In this document: in pieces, positions 26,090 to 33,493 of the stretch
Numbering within the stretch: the first letter of the stretch is position 1
Layout of the letters: the number at the start of each line of letters is the position of its first letter
Assembly (NCBI GenBank): GCA_017935785.1
Contig: JAGBGU010000024.1
Span: 1 to 57,519 of the forward strand
DNA from: Bacteroidaceae bacterium
GTDB taxonomy: Bacteria > Bacteroidota > Bacteroidia > Bacteroidales > Bacteroidaceae
Length of the DNA: 57,519 nucleotides
Reading direction: 5' to 3'
Position numbers and translations under genes: made by a program
Notes under the pieces: model-generated
Told to the model about the DNA's origin: nothing
Databases searched by the model: none
The model's input: only the letters and a program-made list of their open reading frames with translations

Positions 26090-27312
26090 AGAACATAAAG
26101 ACACGACGTACCATCCGAAAATATACTCAGCAGCCCATACCCGATGAGCTGCTGAATCAGTTATTAGAAGACGCCTCACGCACACAGACAATGGGCAACC
26201 TTCAGCTGTACAGCGTGATTGTAACGCGCAGCGAGGAGATGAAGGCCCGTTTGGCGCCGCTGCACTTCAACCAACCCATGGTCACCCAAGCCCCTGTAGT
26301 GCTGACCGTTTGCGCCGATTTCAGACGCACCACAGATTGGTGCACAAGCAGGGACGCCATGCCCGGATACGACAATCTGCTCAGCTATCAGAATGCAGCC
26401 ACAGACGCCCTGCTGTACACACAGACGTTCTGCAACCTTGCAGAGGATGCGGGGCTCGGCATCTGCTTTCTCGGCACCACCGTCTACATGACGCAGGGTA
26501 TCACAGAAGTCCTCCGCCTGCCAAAACTCGTTGTGCCCGTTGCCACGCTCACCGTGGGATGGCCCGCCGAGGAGCCCGCCCTTACAGACCGCCTGACGCT
26601 TGAGTCCTTCGTCCACAACGAAACCTACCAACCCTATACAGAGGAGCGCATAAACGCATTCTATGCGCCCAAGGAAGCCCTCCCCGAGAACAAGGCTTTT
26701 GTCGAGGCGAACCACAAGGCCACTTTGGCACAGGTGTTTACCGACTGCCGTTACACCAAGGCAGACAACGAAGCCATGTCCGCCTCGCTGATGCAGACGC
26801 TCGTGGCGCAAGGCTTCCTCTCACCCGCAGACACAATACTCCCCGTCATTCAGGAGAGCCGTCCCGAGGTGTTGGAATGCGATGTGGTACGCTTTCAGAA
26901 CAACCGCGAGAAGTGGGTGGCCTTCGTCGGACTGCACGAGGGAAAGCCCTACGAGATTTTTACGGGTCTCATGGACGACGACGAGGGCATACTCCTGCCC
27001 AAGAGCGTGTCAAAGGGGTGCATTGTCAAGCACATCAGTGACAACGGACAAAAGCGATACGACTTCCAATTCGTGAACAAGCGCGGCTACAAGACCACCG
27101 TAGAGGGACTGTCCGAGAAGTTCAACCCCGAATATTGGAACTATGCCAAGCTCATCAGCGGCGTGCTGCGCTACCGCATGCCCATAGACCACGTCATCAG
27201 CCTTGTCAGTTCGTTGGAACTTGACAGCGACCACATCAATTCATGGACCACAGGAGTGGTGCGCGCCCTCAAACGCTATCTGCCCGACGCGCAGCCCGAG
27301 GAGGAAGCATGA
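26086..27312 (+). CDS. Nitroreductase fused to class II ribonucleotide reductase C-terminal domain
   Basis: 408 residues from ATG 26086, which overlaps the dnaA stop (ATGA); a TTG start 9 nt earlier is less likely. Residues 1 to about 245 are an FMN nitroreductase (TRRTIRKYTQQPI at the start, then EDAGLGICFLGTTVY and the VVPVATLTVGWP segment). Residues about 255-402 match the C-terminal part of adenosylcobalamin-dependent ribonucleotide reductase: LECDVVRFQNNREKWVAFVG, YDFQFVNKRGYKTTVEGLS, FNPEYWNYAKLISGVLRYRM. The catalytic barrel and the usual cysteine tail of the reductase are absent. The simplest origin is an in-frame deletion joining adjacent nitroreductase and reductase genes. The reading frame is clean, so a stable fusion protein is likely; its function is unknown. 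Confidence 0.85.
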   Translation: MKNIKTRRTIRKYTQQPIPDELLNQLLEDASRTQTMGNLQLYSVIVTRSEEMKARLAPLHFNQPMVTQAPVVLTVCADFRRTTDWCTSRDAMPGYDNLLSYQNAATDALLYTQTFCNLAEDAGLGICFLGTTVYMTQGITEVLRLPKLVVPVATLTVGWPAEEPALTDRLTLESFVHNETYQPYTEERINAFYAPKEALPENKAFVEANHKATLAQVFTDCRYTKADNEAMSASLMQTLVAQGFLSPADTILPVIQESRPEVLECDVVRFQNNREKWVAFVGLHEGKPYEIFTGLMDDDEGILLPKSVSKGCIVKHISDNGQKRYDFQFVNKRGYKTTVEGLSEKFNPEYWNYAKLISGVLRYRMPIDHVISLVSSLELDSDHINSWTTGVVRALKRYLPDAQPEEEA

Positions 27313-27677
27313 CCACAGCCACCATCTGCATAGACAGCCTACGCATACACGCACGCCACGGAGCGCTGCCACAGGAACGCATCGTGGGCGCATGGTTCAG
27401 CGTGCAGCTCCAAGCCGACTTCCTGTGCAGCCCCTCAGCCTATCTCCACGACCGTTTGGAGGGCACCGTCAACTATGCCTCGGTGGTAGCCTGCATTCAG
27501 GAGGAAATGCAGACGCCCTCTGCCCTGCTCGAGCACGCTGTTCAACGCACGGGCAACAGGCTCATGGCCGAATTCCCGCAAATAACACGCATCTCACTGA
27601 CCATAACTAAGGAAAATCCCCCGCTCAAAGCCCAATGCGGCGGTATCGGCGTCAAAATGCTTTTTTCGCGCGCATAA
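27309..27677 (+). CDS. folB: Dihydroneopterin aldolase
   Basis: Converts 7,8-dihydroneopterin to 6-hydroxymethyl-dihydropterin in folate synthesis. 122 residues from the ATG that overlaps the upstream stop (ATGA); a longer frame from 27243 only reads the previous gene out of frame. Family features: IDSLRIHARHGALPQERIVG at the start with the conserved active-site HG, GTVNYASVVACI near 56 with the substrate Tyr, LLEHAVQ near 75 with the substrate Glu, and a closing KENPPLKAQCGGIGVKM. It ends the dnaA operon. Confidence 0.93.
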   Translation: MTTATICIDSLRIHARHGALPQERIVGAWFSVQLQADFLCSPSAYLHDRLEGTVNYASVVACIQEEMQTPSALLEHAVQRTGNRLMAEFPQITRISLTITKENPPLKAQCGGIGVKMLFSRA

Positions 27678-27715
27678 AAGCGCCGAAAAGTTGCGCTTAT
27701 TAACCAAAAAAAGCG

Positions 27716-27723
27716 TAACTTTG
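27716..27723 (+). promoter_or_regulatory. -7 box of the oad operon
   Basis: TAACTTTG, a full TAnnTTTG match, 41 nt before oadG. A GTTG about 22 nt upstream may be the -33 element. A weak 6-bp hairpin (AAGCGC…GCGCTT, 27678-27698) just ahead may end the folB transcript. Confidence 0.55.
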
Positions 27724-27764
27724 TACCGATTATGTACCTATTTATAACAAAACATATAAAGTAA

Positions 27765-28025
27765 ATGGAAAATATCGGTTTAGGAATCCAATTGATGGTG
27801 GTCGGCATGGCCACGGTCTTTCTCATCCTTTCTATCCTCATCAGCGGCGGCAAGCTGCTCATCAAATTCGTGAACAGGGTGGCCCCCGAAGAGGTTGTAC
27901 CCGCCAAGAAGACAGCGTCAGCCGCGCCCGCAACCGTAGATGCCGGCACAATGCAGGTGCTGCAAGAGGTGGTCAGGCAGCTCACAGGCGGCAAGGGACA
28001 CGTTGCTTCCGCCAAGAAGATTTAA
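27765..28025 (+). CDS. oadG: Oxaloacetate decarboxylase gamma chain (OadG family)
   Basis: 86 residues: one membrane helix (about 6-28, LGIQLMVVGMATVFLILSILI), then an Ala/Pro linker and a short conserved tail. OadG anchors and assembles the α and β subunits of the sodium-translocating decarboxylase in the inner membrane. It heads the oadG-oadA-oadB operon. The small size is normal for the family. Confidence 0.85.
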   Translation: MENIGLGIQLMVVGMATVFLILSILISGGKLLIKFVNRVAPEEVVPAKKTASAAPATVDAGTMQVLQEVVRQLTGGKGHVASAKKI

Positions 28026-28072
28026 GGACCCCCTCCCCCACTGCCTCCGTGCAGTAAAAAAAAAAAAAAACG

Positions 28073-28096
28073 TTTTGCAAAATGCAAAATGCAAAG
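28073..28096. repeat. TTTTGCAAAATGCAAAATGC repeat between oadG and oadA
   Basis: Two to three copies of the 8-bp unit TGCAAAAT in tandem, just after an A tract of about 15 bases (28056-28070). The same repeat occurs at 32466-32486 (opposite orientation), 37842-37866 and 38158-38176 (opposite orientation). Confidence 0.65.
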
Positions 28097-28173
28097 AGAG
28101 AGAGACCCCGTGTCCTCTTTTTTCAGGGCAAAATTAAGGTAAAAAAACAATAAACAATACAAGATAAATATAT

Positions 28174-30015
28174 ATGGAAAAGAGAGAAGTTAAGTTCAGT
28201 CTCGTATTCCGCGACATGTGGCAGAGTGCGGGCAAGTATCAGCCTCGTGTAGACCAATTGGTCAAGGTAGCTCCCGCCATCATCCGCATGGGATGCTTCG
28301 ACCGTGTGGAGACCAACGGCGGCGGGTTTGAACAGGTGAACCTGCTCTACGGAGAAAACCCCAACAAGAGCGTGCGCGCTTGGACAAAGCCCTTCCACGA
28401 GGCAGGCATACAGACCCACATGCTCGACCGCGCCCTTAACGGCCTGCGCATGAGCCCATGCCCCAAGGACCTGCGCCAACTCTTCTACAAGGTAAAGAAG
28501 GCTCAGGGCACAGACATCACCCGCATCTTCTGCGGACTGAACGACGCACGCAACGTTATCCCCTCAATACAGTACGCCAAGGAGGCGGGCATGATTGCCC
28601 AAGCCGCCCTGTGCATCACACACAGCCCCATCCATACCGTTGAATATTACGTAGACCTTGCCAAGCAGTTCATAGAGGCCGGTGCCGAGGAAATCTGCCT
28701 CAAGGACATGGCAGGCATCGGACGCCCCGTAAGCTGCGGCAAGATTGTGGCCGGCATCAAGGCGCTCAAGAAGGACATCGTGGTGCAGTACCACAGCCAC
28801 GCAGGCCCCGGCTTCAACATGGCAAGCATCCTTGAGGTGGCCGAAGCCGGTTGCGACTATATCGACTGCGGCATGGCGCCTCTCTCATGGGGTACGGGCC
28901 ACGCCGACATCATCGCCGTTCAGGAAATGCTTAAGGACGCGGGCTTCAAGGTGAAGGATATCAACATGGAAGCCTATATGGAAGTGCGCACACAGATTCA
29001 GGAAATGTGCGACGACTTCCTCGGCTACTACATACCCGAGCTCAACCACGTCAACAACTCGCTGCTCGTAAAGCCCGGTCTGCCCGGCGGCATGATGGGA
29101 AGCCTAATGACCGACCTCGAGGACAACCTCAAGAGCCTTAACAAGTGGAAGGCAAAGAACGGACAGCCCGAGCTCACCACAGACCAACTGCTCGTGAAGC
29201 TCTTCGACGAGGTGGCCTACGTTTGGCCCAAGGTGGGATATCCCTGCTTGGTAACCCCCTTCTCTCAGTACGTCAAGAACCTCGCCCTGATGAACGTCAT
29301 TCAGATGGAGAAGGGCAAGGAGCGTTGGAGCATGATTGCAGACAACATTTGGGACATGATTCTCGGCAAGAGCGGACAGCTGCCCGGCCCCGTAGCTCAG
29401 GAGCTTAAGGACATGGCGGCGGCAGAGGGTCGCGCCTTTGAGACCAACGACCCGCAGGGCTACTACCCCGACGACCTTGAGGACTACAAGCAGAAGATGC
29501 AGGAGAAGGGTTGGGAGCTCGGAGAGGACATGGAAGAGCTCTTCGAGTACAGCATGCACCCATCGCAGTACGAGGCTTACAAGAGCGGCAAAGCCAAGGC
29601 CGACTTCGAGAAGGACCTTGCCGAGCGCAAGGCTAAGAAGAACGCACCCGCGGCTGCCGACATGCCCAAGACCATAAAGGTAAGCGTGAACGGACAGACA
29701 TACGAGGTGAACATAGCCTACGGCGCAGAGGCTCCCGCAGCCACCACAGCTGCCGCAGCGCCCGTGGCGGCCGGCGAGGGCGAGGACGTCCTTGCACCCC
29801 TCGAGGGCAAATTCTTCCGCACCAAGGACGCACAGGAACAGCCCATACCCGTGGGCGGAGAGGTGAAAGCAGGCGACGTTATCGGCTACATTGAGGCCAT
29901 GAAGACCTACAACGCCATCCGTGCCGACTTTGACGGCGTGCTTACAGCCGTGCTCGTACAGAACGGCGACAGTGTGGAGGAGGACGACCCCATCATCAAG
30001 ATAGCGCGCAAGTGA
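28174..30015 (+). CDS. oadA: Oxaloacetate decarboxylase alpha chain, biotin-dependent
   Basis: 613 residues. A carboxyltransferase TIM barrel (about 1-300, RDMWQSAGKYQPRVDQL at the start; the metal/carboxyl site includes EICLKDMAGIGRP near 172 and QYHSHAGPG near 207), a PYC_OADA conserved domain (about 300-470), and a biotinyl domain at the C-terminus with lysine K577 in EAMKTYNAI. The linker (about 500-540) is Ala/Pro/Thr-rich. It transfers the C4 carboxyl of oxaloacetate to biotin, which OadB then decarboxylates to pump Na+. The same architecture occurs in pyruvate carboxylase subunit B, but flanking oadG and oadB support the sodium-pump role. Confidence 0.9.
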   Translation: MEKREVKFSLVFRDMWQSAGKYQPRVDQLVKVAPAIIRMGCFDRVETNGGGFEQVNLLYGENPNKSVRAWTKPFHEAGIQTHMLDRALNGLRMSPCPKDLRQLFYKVKKAQGTDITRIFCGLNDARNVIPSIQYAKEAGMIAQAALCITHSPIHTVEYYVDLAKQFIEAGAEEICLKDMAGIGRPVSCGKIVAGIKALKKDIVVQYHSHAGPGFNMASILEVAEAGCDYIDCGMAPLSWGTGHADIIAVQEMLKDAGFKVKDINMEAYMEVRTQIQEMCDDFLGYYIPELNHVNNSLLVKPGLPGGMMGSLMTDLEDNLKSLNKWKAKNGQPELTTDQLLVKLFDEVAYVWPKVGYPCLVTPFSQYVKNLALMNVIQMEKGKERWSMIADNIWDMILGKSGQLPGPVAQELKDMAAAEGRAFETNDPQGYYPDDLEDYKQKMQEKGWELGEDMEELFEYSMHPSQYEAYKSGKAKADFEKDLAERKAKKNAPAAADMPKTIKVSVNGQTYEVNIAYGAEAPAATTAAAAPVAAGEGEDVLAPLEGKFFRTKDAQEQPIPVGGEVKAGDVIGYIEAMKTYNAIRADFDGVLTAVLVQNGDSVEEDDPIIKIARK

Positions 30016-30020
30016 TTTGT

Positions 30021-30055
30021 GTTTAGTGTTTAGAGTTTAGTGTTTAGAGTTTAGA
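30021..30055. repeat. Five tandem GTTTAG(A/T) heptads after oadA
   Basis: Exact 7-bp units start at 30021, 30028, 30035, 30042 and 30049 (GTTTAGT, GTTTAGA, GTTTAGT, GTTTAGA, GTTTAGA), followed by GTTTTTTT. They lie directly after the oadA stop. Confidence 0.8.
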
Positions 30056-30069
30056 GTTTTTTTGAGATT

Positions 30070-30103
30070 GGGGATTGGCGTTTTTTCCCGGAGCGCCCAA
30101 TCC
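30070..30103 (+). terminator. Hairpin between oadA and oadB
   Basis: GGATTGGCG (30072-30080) pairs with CGCCCAATCC (30094-30103) with one bulged base; the loop contains TTTTTTCCC. There is no strong T tract after it, so it may protect the oadA mRNA end or partly attenuate oadB. Confidence 0.45.
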
Positions 30104-30137
30104 TCCCCTCTCATAACACACAACCAACTTATATATA

Positions 30138-31394
30138 ATGGAAGCAATAATGGAAATCCTTGAGAAGCTCTATCAGATGACCGCCCTCGGAGCCATAGGC
30201 GAGAACCCCATGTTCCTCGTCATGTACCTGTTGGCCTTTGTGCTTCTCTATCTCGGTATTGTCAAGAAGTACGAGCCCCTGCTGCTCGTCCCCATCGCCT
30301 TCGGCGTGCTCATAGCCAACTTCCCCGGCGGCGAGATGGGCGTCATTCAGGCCAACAGCGAGGGTATGGTGCCCGTAACCGTTAACGGCGTAACCACCAT
30401 GAAGAACATCTACTCCATGCCCCTTCATGAAATTGCCCACGACCTTGGTCTGATGAACTATCTCTATTACGCCCTCATCAAGAGCGGTCTGCTGCCCCCC
30501 ATCATCTTCATGGGTGTGGGCGCACTCACCGACTTCGGCCCCATGCTGCGCAACCTCAAGCTCGCCATCTTCGGCGCAGCCGCACAGGCGGGCATATTCA
30601 GTGTGCTCGTCATCAGCCTGCTGCTCGGCTTTACGCCGCAGGAGGCCGGCTCGCTCGGCATTATCGGCGGTGCGGACGGCCCCACGGCCATCTTCACCAC
30701 CATCAAGCTTGCGCCCCACCTGCTCGGCCCCATCGCCATTGCGGCCTACTCTTACATGGCCCTTGTGCCCGTAATCATCCCCTTGGTGGTGCGCCTTACC
30801 TGTAGCGAGAAGGAACTGCGCATCAACATGAAGGAGCAGGACAAGCTCTACCCCGACGCGCTTCAGATAAAGAACATGCGCGTGCTTAAGATTATCTTCC
30901 CCATAGCCGTCACCACCATCGTGGCCATCTTTGTACCTACGGCCGTGAGCCTCGTGGGTATGCTCATGTTCGGTAACTTGGTGAAGGAAATCGGCAACGA
31001 CACAAGCCGCCTGTTCGACGCGGCAAGCAACGGCGTAATGAACGCCGCCACCATCTTCCTCGGCCTCTGCGTGGGCGCCACCATGACGGTAGACGCCTTC
31101 ATCAACGTGCAGACCCTCGGCATTGTGGCGGGCGGATTCTGTGCCTTCGCCCTCAGCATTGCAAGCGGTATCGGCATGGCCAAGGTGTGGAACCTCTTCG
31201 CCAAGAAGAAGGTGAACCCCCTCATCGGCGCCACAGGCCTCTCTGCCGTGCCCATGGCAAGCCGCGTATGCAACACCATCAGCACCAAGTACGACCCCAA
31301 GAACCACGTGCTCAACTACTGCATGTCATCCAACATCAGCGGCGTAATCGGCTCGGCCGTTGCCGCCGGCGTGCTCATCAGCTTCTTGGGCTGA
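30138..31394 (+). CDS. oadB: Oxaloacetate decarboxylase beta chain, sodium-translocating
   Basis: 418-residue inner-membrane protein with about nine to ten helices. It decarboxylates carboxybiotin and exports Na+. Conserved family blocks are visible: PPIIFMGVGALTDFGPML (near 118-135), the GSLGIIGGADGPTAIFTT block near 173-190 with the conserved Asp used in sodium movement, and ATIFLGLCVGATM near 304. A first membrane-proximal segment (EILEKLYQMTALGAIGENP) fits the family's amphipathic start. Last gene of the oad operon. Confidence 0.93.
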   Translation: MEAIMEILEKLYQMTALGAIGENPMFLVMYLLAFVLLYLGIVKKYEPLLLVPIAFGVLIANFPGGEMGVIQANSEGMVPVTVNGVTTMKNIYSMPLHEIAHDLGLMNYLYYALIKSGLLPPIIFMGVGALTDFGPMLRNLKLAIFGAAAQAGIFSVLVISLLLGFTPQEAGSLGIIGGADGPTAIFTTIKLAPHLLGPIAIAAYSYMALVPVIIPLVVRLTCSEKELRINMKEQDKLYPDALQIKNMRVLKIIFPIAVTTIVAIFVPTAVSLVGMLMFGNLVKEIGNDTSRLFDAASNGVMNAATIFLGLCVGATMTVDAFINVQTLGIVAGGFCAFALSIASGIGMAKVWNLFAKKKVNPLIGATGLSAVPMASRVCNTISTKYDPKNHVLNYCMSSNISGVIGSAVAAGVLISFLG

Positions 31395-31419
31395 TAACTT
31401 ACACCACCCACACACAAAG

Positions 31420-31451
31420 GGGGACAGACACGCGTCTGCCCCTCTTTTTTT
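31420..31451 (+). terminator. Terminator after oadB
   Basis: CAGAC (31426-31430) pairs with GTCTG (31435-31439), extended by GGG/CCC across a small bulge, followed by CTTTTTTT. It lies about 30 nt after oadB. Confidence 0.65.
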
Positions 31452-31497
31452 GTCCCTTACAGCTAAAAATGAGTGCTGAGAGAACTTTCAAGGAAAA

Positions 31498-31522
31498 CTC
31501 CCCCCATTGAGGGCGGGGGGAG
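31498..31522 (-). terminator. C/G-rich hairpin downstream of the HU-like gene
   Basis: CTCCCCCC (31498-31505) pairs with GGGGGGAG (31515-31522) with a 9-nt loop. On the minus strand it is 31 nt after the HU-like stop and is followed by TTTTCC, so it may end that transcript. Confidence 0.5.
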
Positions 31523-31552
31523 CACAGTCCTCTGTGCGACGGGGGGAGGGTC

Positions 31553-32086
31553 TTAACCTGCCAATCCTCCGTCATCATCTTCTTCGCCTGTGTCAGGATT
31601 GCTTGGCGAGGGGTCAGGTGTGGTAGTGCCCTGCTCGTCCTCCTCCTCCACATTGCCGCCGTCGCTTGCGCCCGTCTGCTTTACGATGTTACCGTCTCGG
31701 TCAATACAGGTGATGCTTATGGCAGTGCGCTTGAGTTCGTCTTTCAGTTCCACGCTTGGCGTGAATATCACACGGCGGTTGGTGATAAGGTTGGCGCTCA
31801 CGTCGTTGACATCCTCCACGCTTTGCGCCCTTACGCCGAAGCGCATGATGCCCAAGCCCGGTACAGCCACGCTGTGGCCCTCGGTGGCCCAAGCGGCTAT
31901 GGTCTCGCTGATGGCAGCATAAGCCGCACTGATGGTGCCTTTGCTGATGCCGCTCCTCATGGCTGCCTCGCTGATGGTCTTCGCTTCTGACAGACGGCTG
32001 TACAATTCGGGTTGGAGCACGTAGGCCCACTTCTCTTTGCCCTTCTCAAAGGAGATGTTCCTTTCAATTGCTTTCAATTTCAACAT
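31553..32086 (-). CDS. HU/IHF-family DNA-binding protein, Bacteroidota type
   Basis: 177 residues. Residues about 1-130 follow the HU-like fold typical of this phylum (ISEAAMRSGISKGTISAAYA helices, then GHSVAVPGLGIMRFGVRA and ANLITNRRVIFTPS strands). The C-terminal 40 residues are low-complexity and very acidic (NVEEEDEQGTTTPDPSPSNP, DTGEEDDDGG). Such proteins bend or compact DNA. It is isolated on the minus strand. The leader holds a hairpin AGCCCC…GGGGCT at 32123-32141. A regulatory or nucleoid role is likely; specific targets are unknown. Confidence 0.85.
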   Translation of the reverse strand: MLKLKAIERNISFEKGKEKWAYVLQPELYSRLSEAKTISEAAMRSGISKGTISAAYAAISETIAAWATEGHSVAVPGLGIMRFGVRAQSVEDVNDVSANLITNRRVIFTPSVELKDELKRTAISITCIDRDGNIVKQTGASDGGNVEEEDEQGTTTPDPSPSNPDTGEEDDDGGLAG

Positions 32087-32591
32087 AGTTGTTAATGTTT
32101 TTATTATAAGTTATTGTTCTGTAGCCCCCTCTTTAGGGGCTCTATATATAAATAGTCCCGTGCCGGTAAAAATCCCCTCCCGAGCGGGATTTTTTTCAGT
32201 TTTTTTTGGGGGGAGGGTTCTCGTTGCTGTAAGCGGTATATGCTATATGTCATGCTGACCATACCTTATTCAAATAATAAAAGATGTTTTCGATGAGCGA
32301 AAGCGAATAATTTAGTTCAGCATCTCACTGCGAGCCTTTCATATCCTTCTCCGCGGACAGACCCTGAAATTTGCGATTAAGCGAGAGCAAAGCCAAGCTT
32401 GCTTGAGCTATGCCGAGCGTCAGCAAATTGAACAAGGTTAAACAAGTTCAGGGTGATGATGTTTATTTTGCATTTTGCATTTTGCAATAAGCAAAAAACA
32501 CACGCTATGTGAGCACGGGACACAGGGGGGGGGAAGAAGGAAGATAAATAGAATAATATAATACTAATAATATAATATTATTTATTATAAT
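32087..32591. other. Repeat-containing intergenic region
   Basis: No gene. Contains the HU-like leader hairpin (32123-32141), a second hairpin AAAATCCC…GGGATTTT (32169-32193), a long-form palindromic repeat (32249-32458), a TTTTGCATTTTGCA repeat (32466-32486), and an AT-rich run of TAATA motifs up to the left end of an IS1380 remnant at 32592. Confidence 0.65.
32249..32458. repeat. Long-form nested palindromic repeat, copy A
   Basis: Starts GTCATGCTGA (32249-32258) and ends near ACAAGTTCAGGGTGATG (to 32457). The two outer arms match those of the short elements at 46696 and 48513 but are each interrupted by extra sequence: after the left arm about 40 bp including TTTTCGATGAGCGAA, and in the right arm about 70 bp including GCTTGCTTGAGCTATGCCGA. 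The same interrupted arrangement occurs at 48209-48414. Confidence 0.75.
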
Positions 32592-33140
32592 CCTAAATTC
32601 CGCAGCACTTTAGTTTAACTGTTTTAATAAGTTCCTTAGCAACAAAAAGTTGCCCAGGATTTTGCCATGTCAGATTTTTCACTTACCTTAGTGCTGCAAA
32701 ATCAAGACAAGCAAAATCATCAATGGCATGGCAAAAGTATAAATAAAATCTGAGAGAATCACTCCTTTTGGAGGAAATTTTCAAGTGAGAGAGCAATTTT
32801 CCCGTTATGTAGGTCCGGTTATCGACAAAGTGCTGGGTCTGCGGTGTACGTCATTCGGCTACCAGTACGGCGAGATTGCAGGTTCGCTGGCAAGCGTCTA
32901 CTTTTGTGGCGGTGACTGCGTGGAGGACGTTACGAGCCACCTGATGCCCCATCTCTCGCTGCATCCCACACTTCGCACATGCAGCTCTGACACAATCCTG
33001 AGAGCGATTTCAGAACTGGCCACGGCCAACACGACCTACACCTCTGACACGGGCAAGAGCTATGACTTCAATACCGCCACGAAGCTGAACAGCCTGCTGG
33101 TGAAGGTGCTCAAGAACACAGGCCAGCTTGTGGCCGGGGA
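32592..33140 (+). mobile_element. Decayed IS1380-family element, copy 1 (left part only)
   Basis: Starts with the terminal sequence CCTAAATTCCGCAGCAC and continues through the structured leader (an inverted pair GCCATG…CATGGC lies between 32665 and 32732) into the transposase N-terminus. Nucleotide similarity to the copy at 37042 is high up to about 33135, then stops where a 22-bp minisatellite begins. No right end is present. Confidence 0.8.
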
Positions 33141-33318
33141 GAGACTTCCCTCCTGCTTGCTGTCGTTCTGCCCCTTGCTTGCTGTTGTTCTGTCTCCTGC
33201 TTGCTGTAGTATCGGCTCCTGCTTGCTGTCGTTCTGTCCCCTGCTTGCTGTCGTTCTGTCCCCCGCTTGCTGTCGCATCGGCTCCTGCTGGCTGCCGAAG
33301 GGACGCAAGAACCGCTAA
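32728..33318 (+). pseudogene. Truncated IS1380-family transposase, copy 1
   Basis: Initiation codon at 32728 (MAKV) is followed at codon 5 (32740-32742) by TAA; the intact-reading copy at 37177 has AGC there. Reading resumes as IKSERITPFGG and the N-terminal transposase sequence (GLRCTSFGYQYGEIAGSLAS, CGGDCVEDV, DFNTATKLN) extends to GQLVAG near 33139. Beyond that, the frame runs through the minisatellite, giving Cys/Leu-rich nonsense to 33318. The catalytic DDE domain is missing. Not functional. Confidence 0.85.
33150..33303. repeat. 22-bp minisatellite, CTCCTGCTTGCTG family
   Basis: Seven consecutive 22-bp units start at 33150, 33172, 33194, 33216, 33238, 33260 and 33282; each begins CTCCTGC, CCCTTGC or CCCCTGC and contains TTGCTGT, ending in TTCTGT, TTCTGC or ATCGG. 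The block replaces the interior of the IS1380 remnant. A stray related scrap CTCCTGCTTGCTCG lies at about 33354-33367. Confidence 0.85.
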
Positions 33319-33493
33319 TCGCTTAACGTCTTTAACCTTTAAACTTTACATCCTCCTCCTGCTTGCTCGCCCCCCCAAGTAGGACGAACTCCCGCTACAT
33401 GTTGCATCCGTCGATGACCTGAATAGCAAAGCGCCCCACGGGGATGACCGCAGGGCGTTGTTAAAACATGGTTGTACAACACGATGAAGACGT

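Noticed and set aside
30129..31307. 392-codon minus-strand frame opposite oadB
   Set aside because: Full of His, Glu and Gly with no motif; an antisense artefact of a GC-rich gene.
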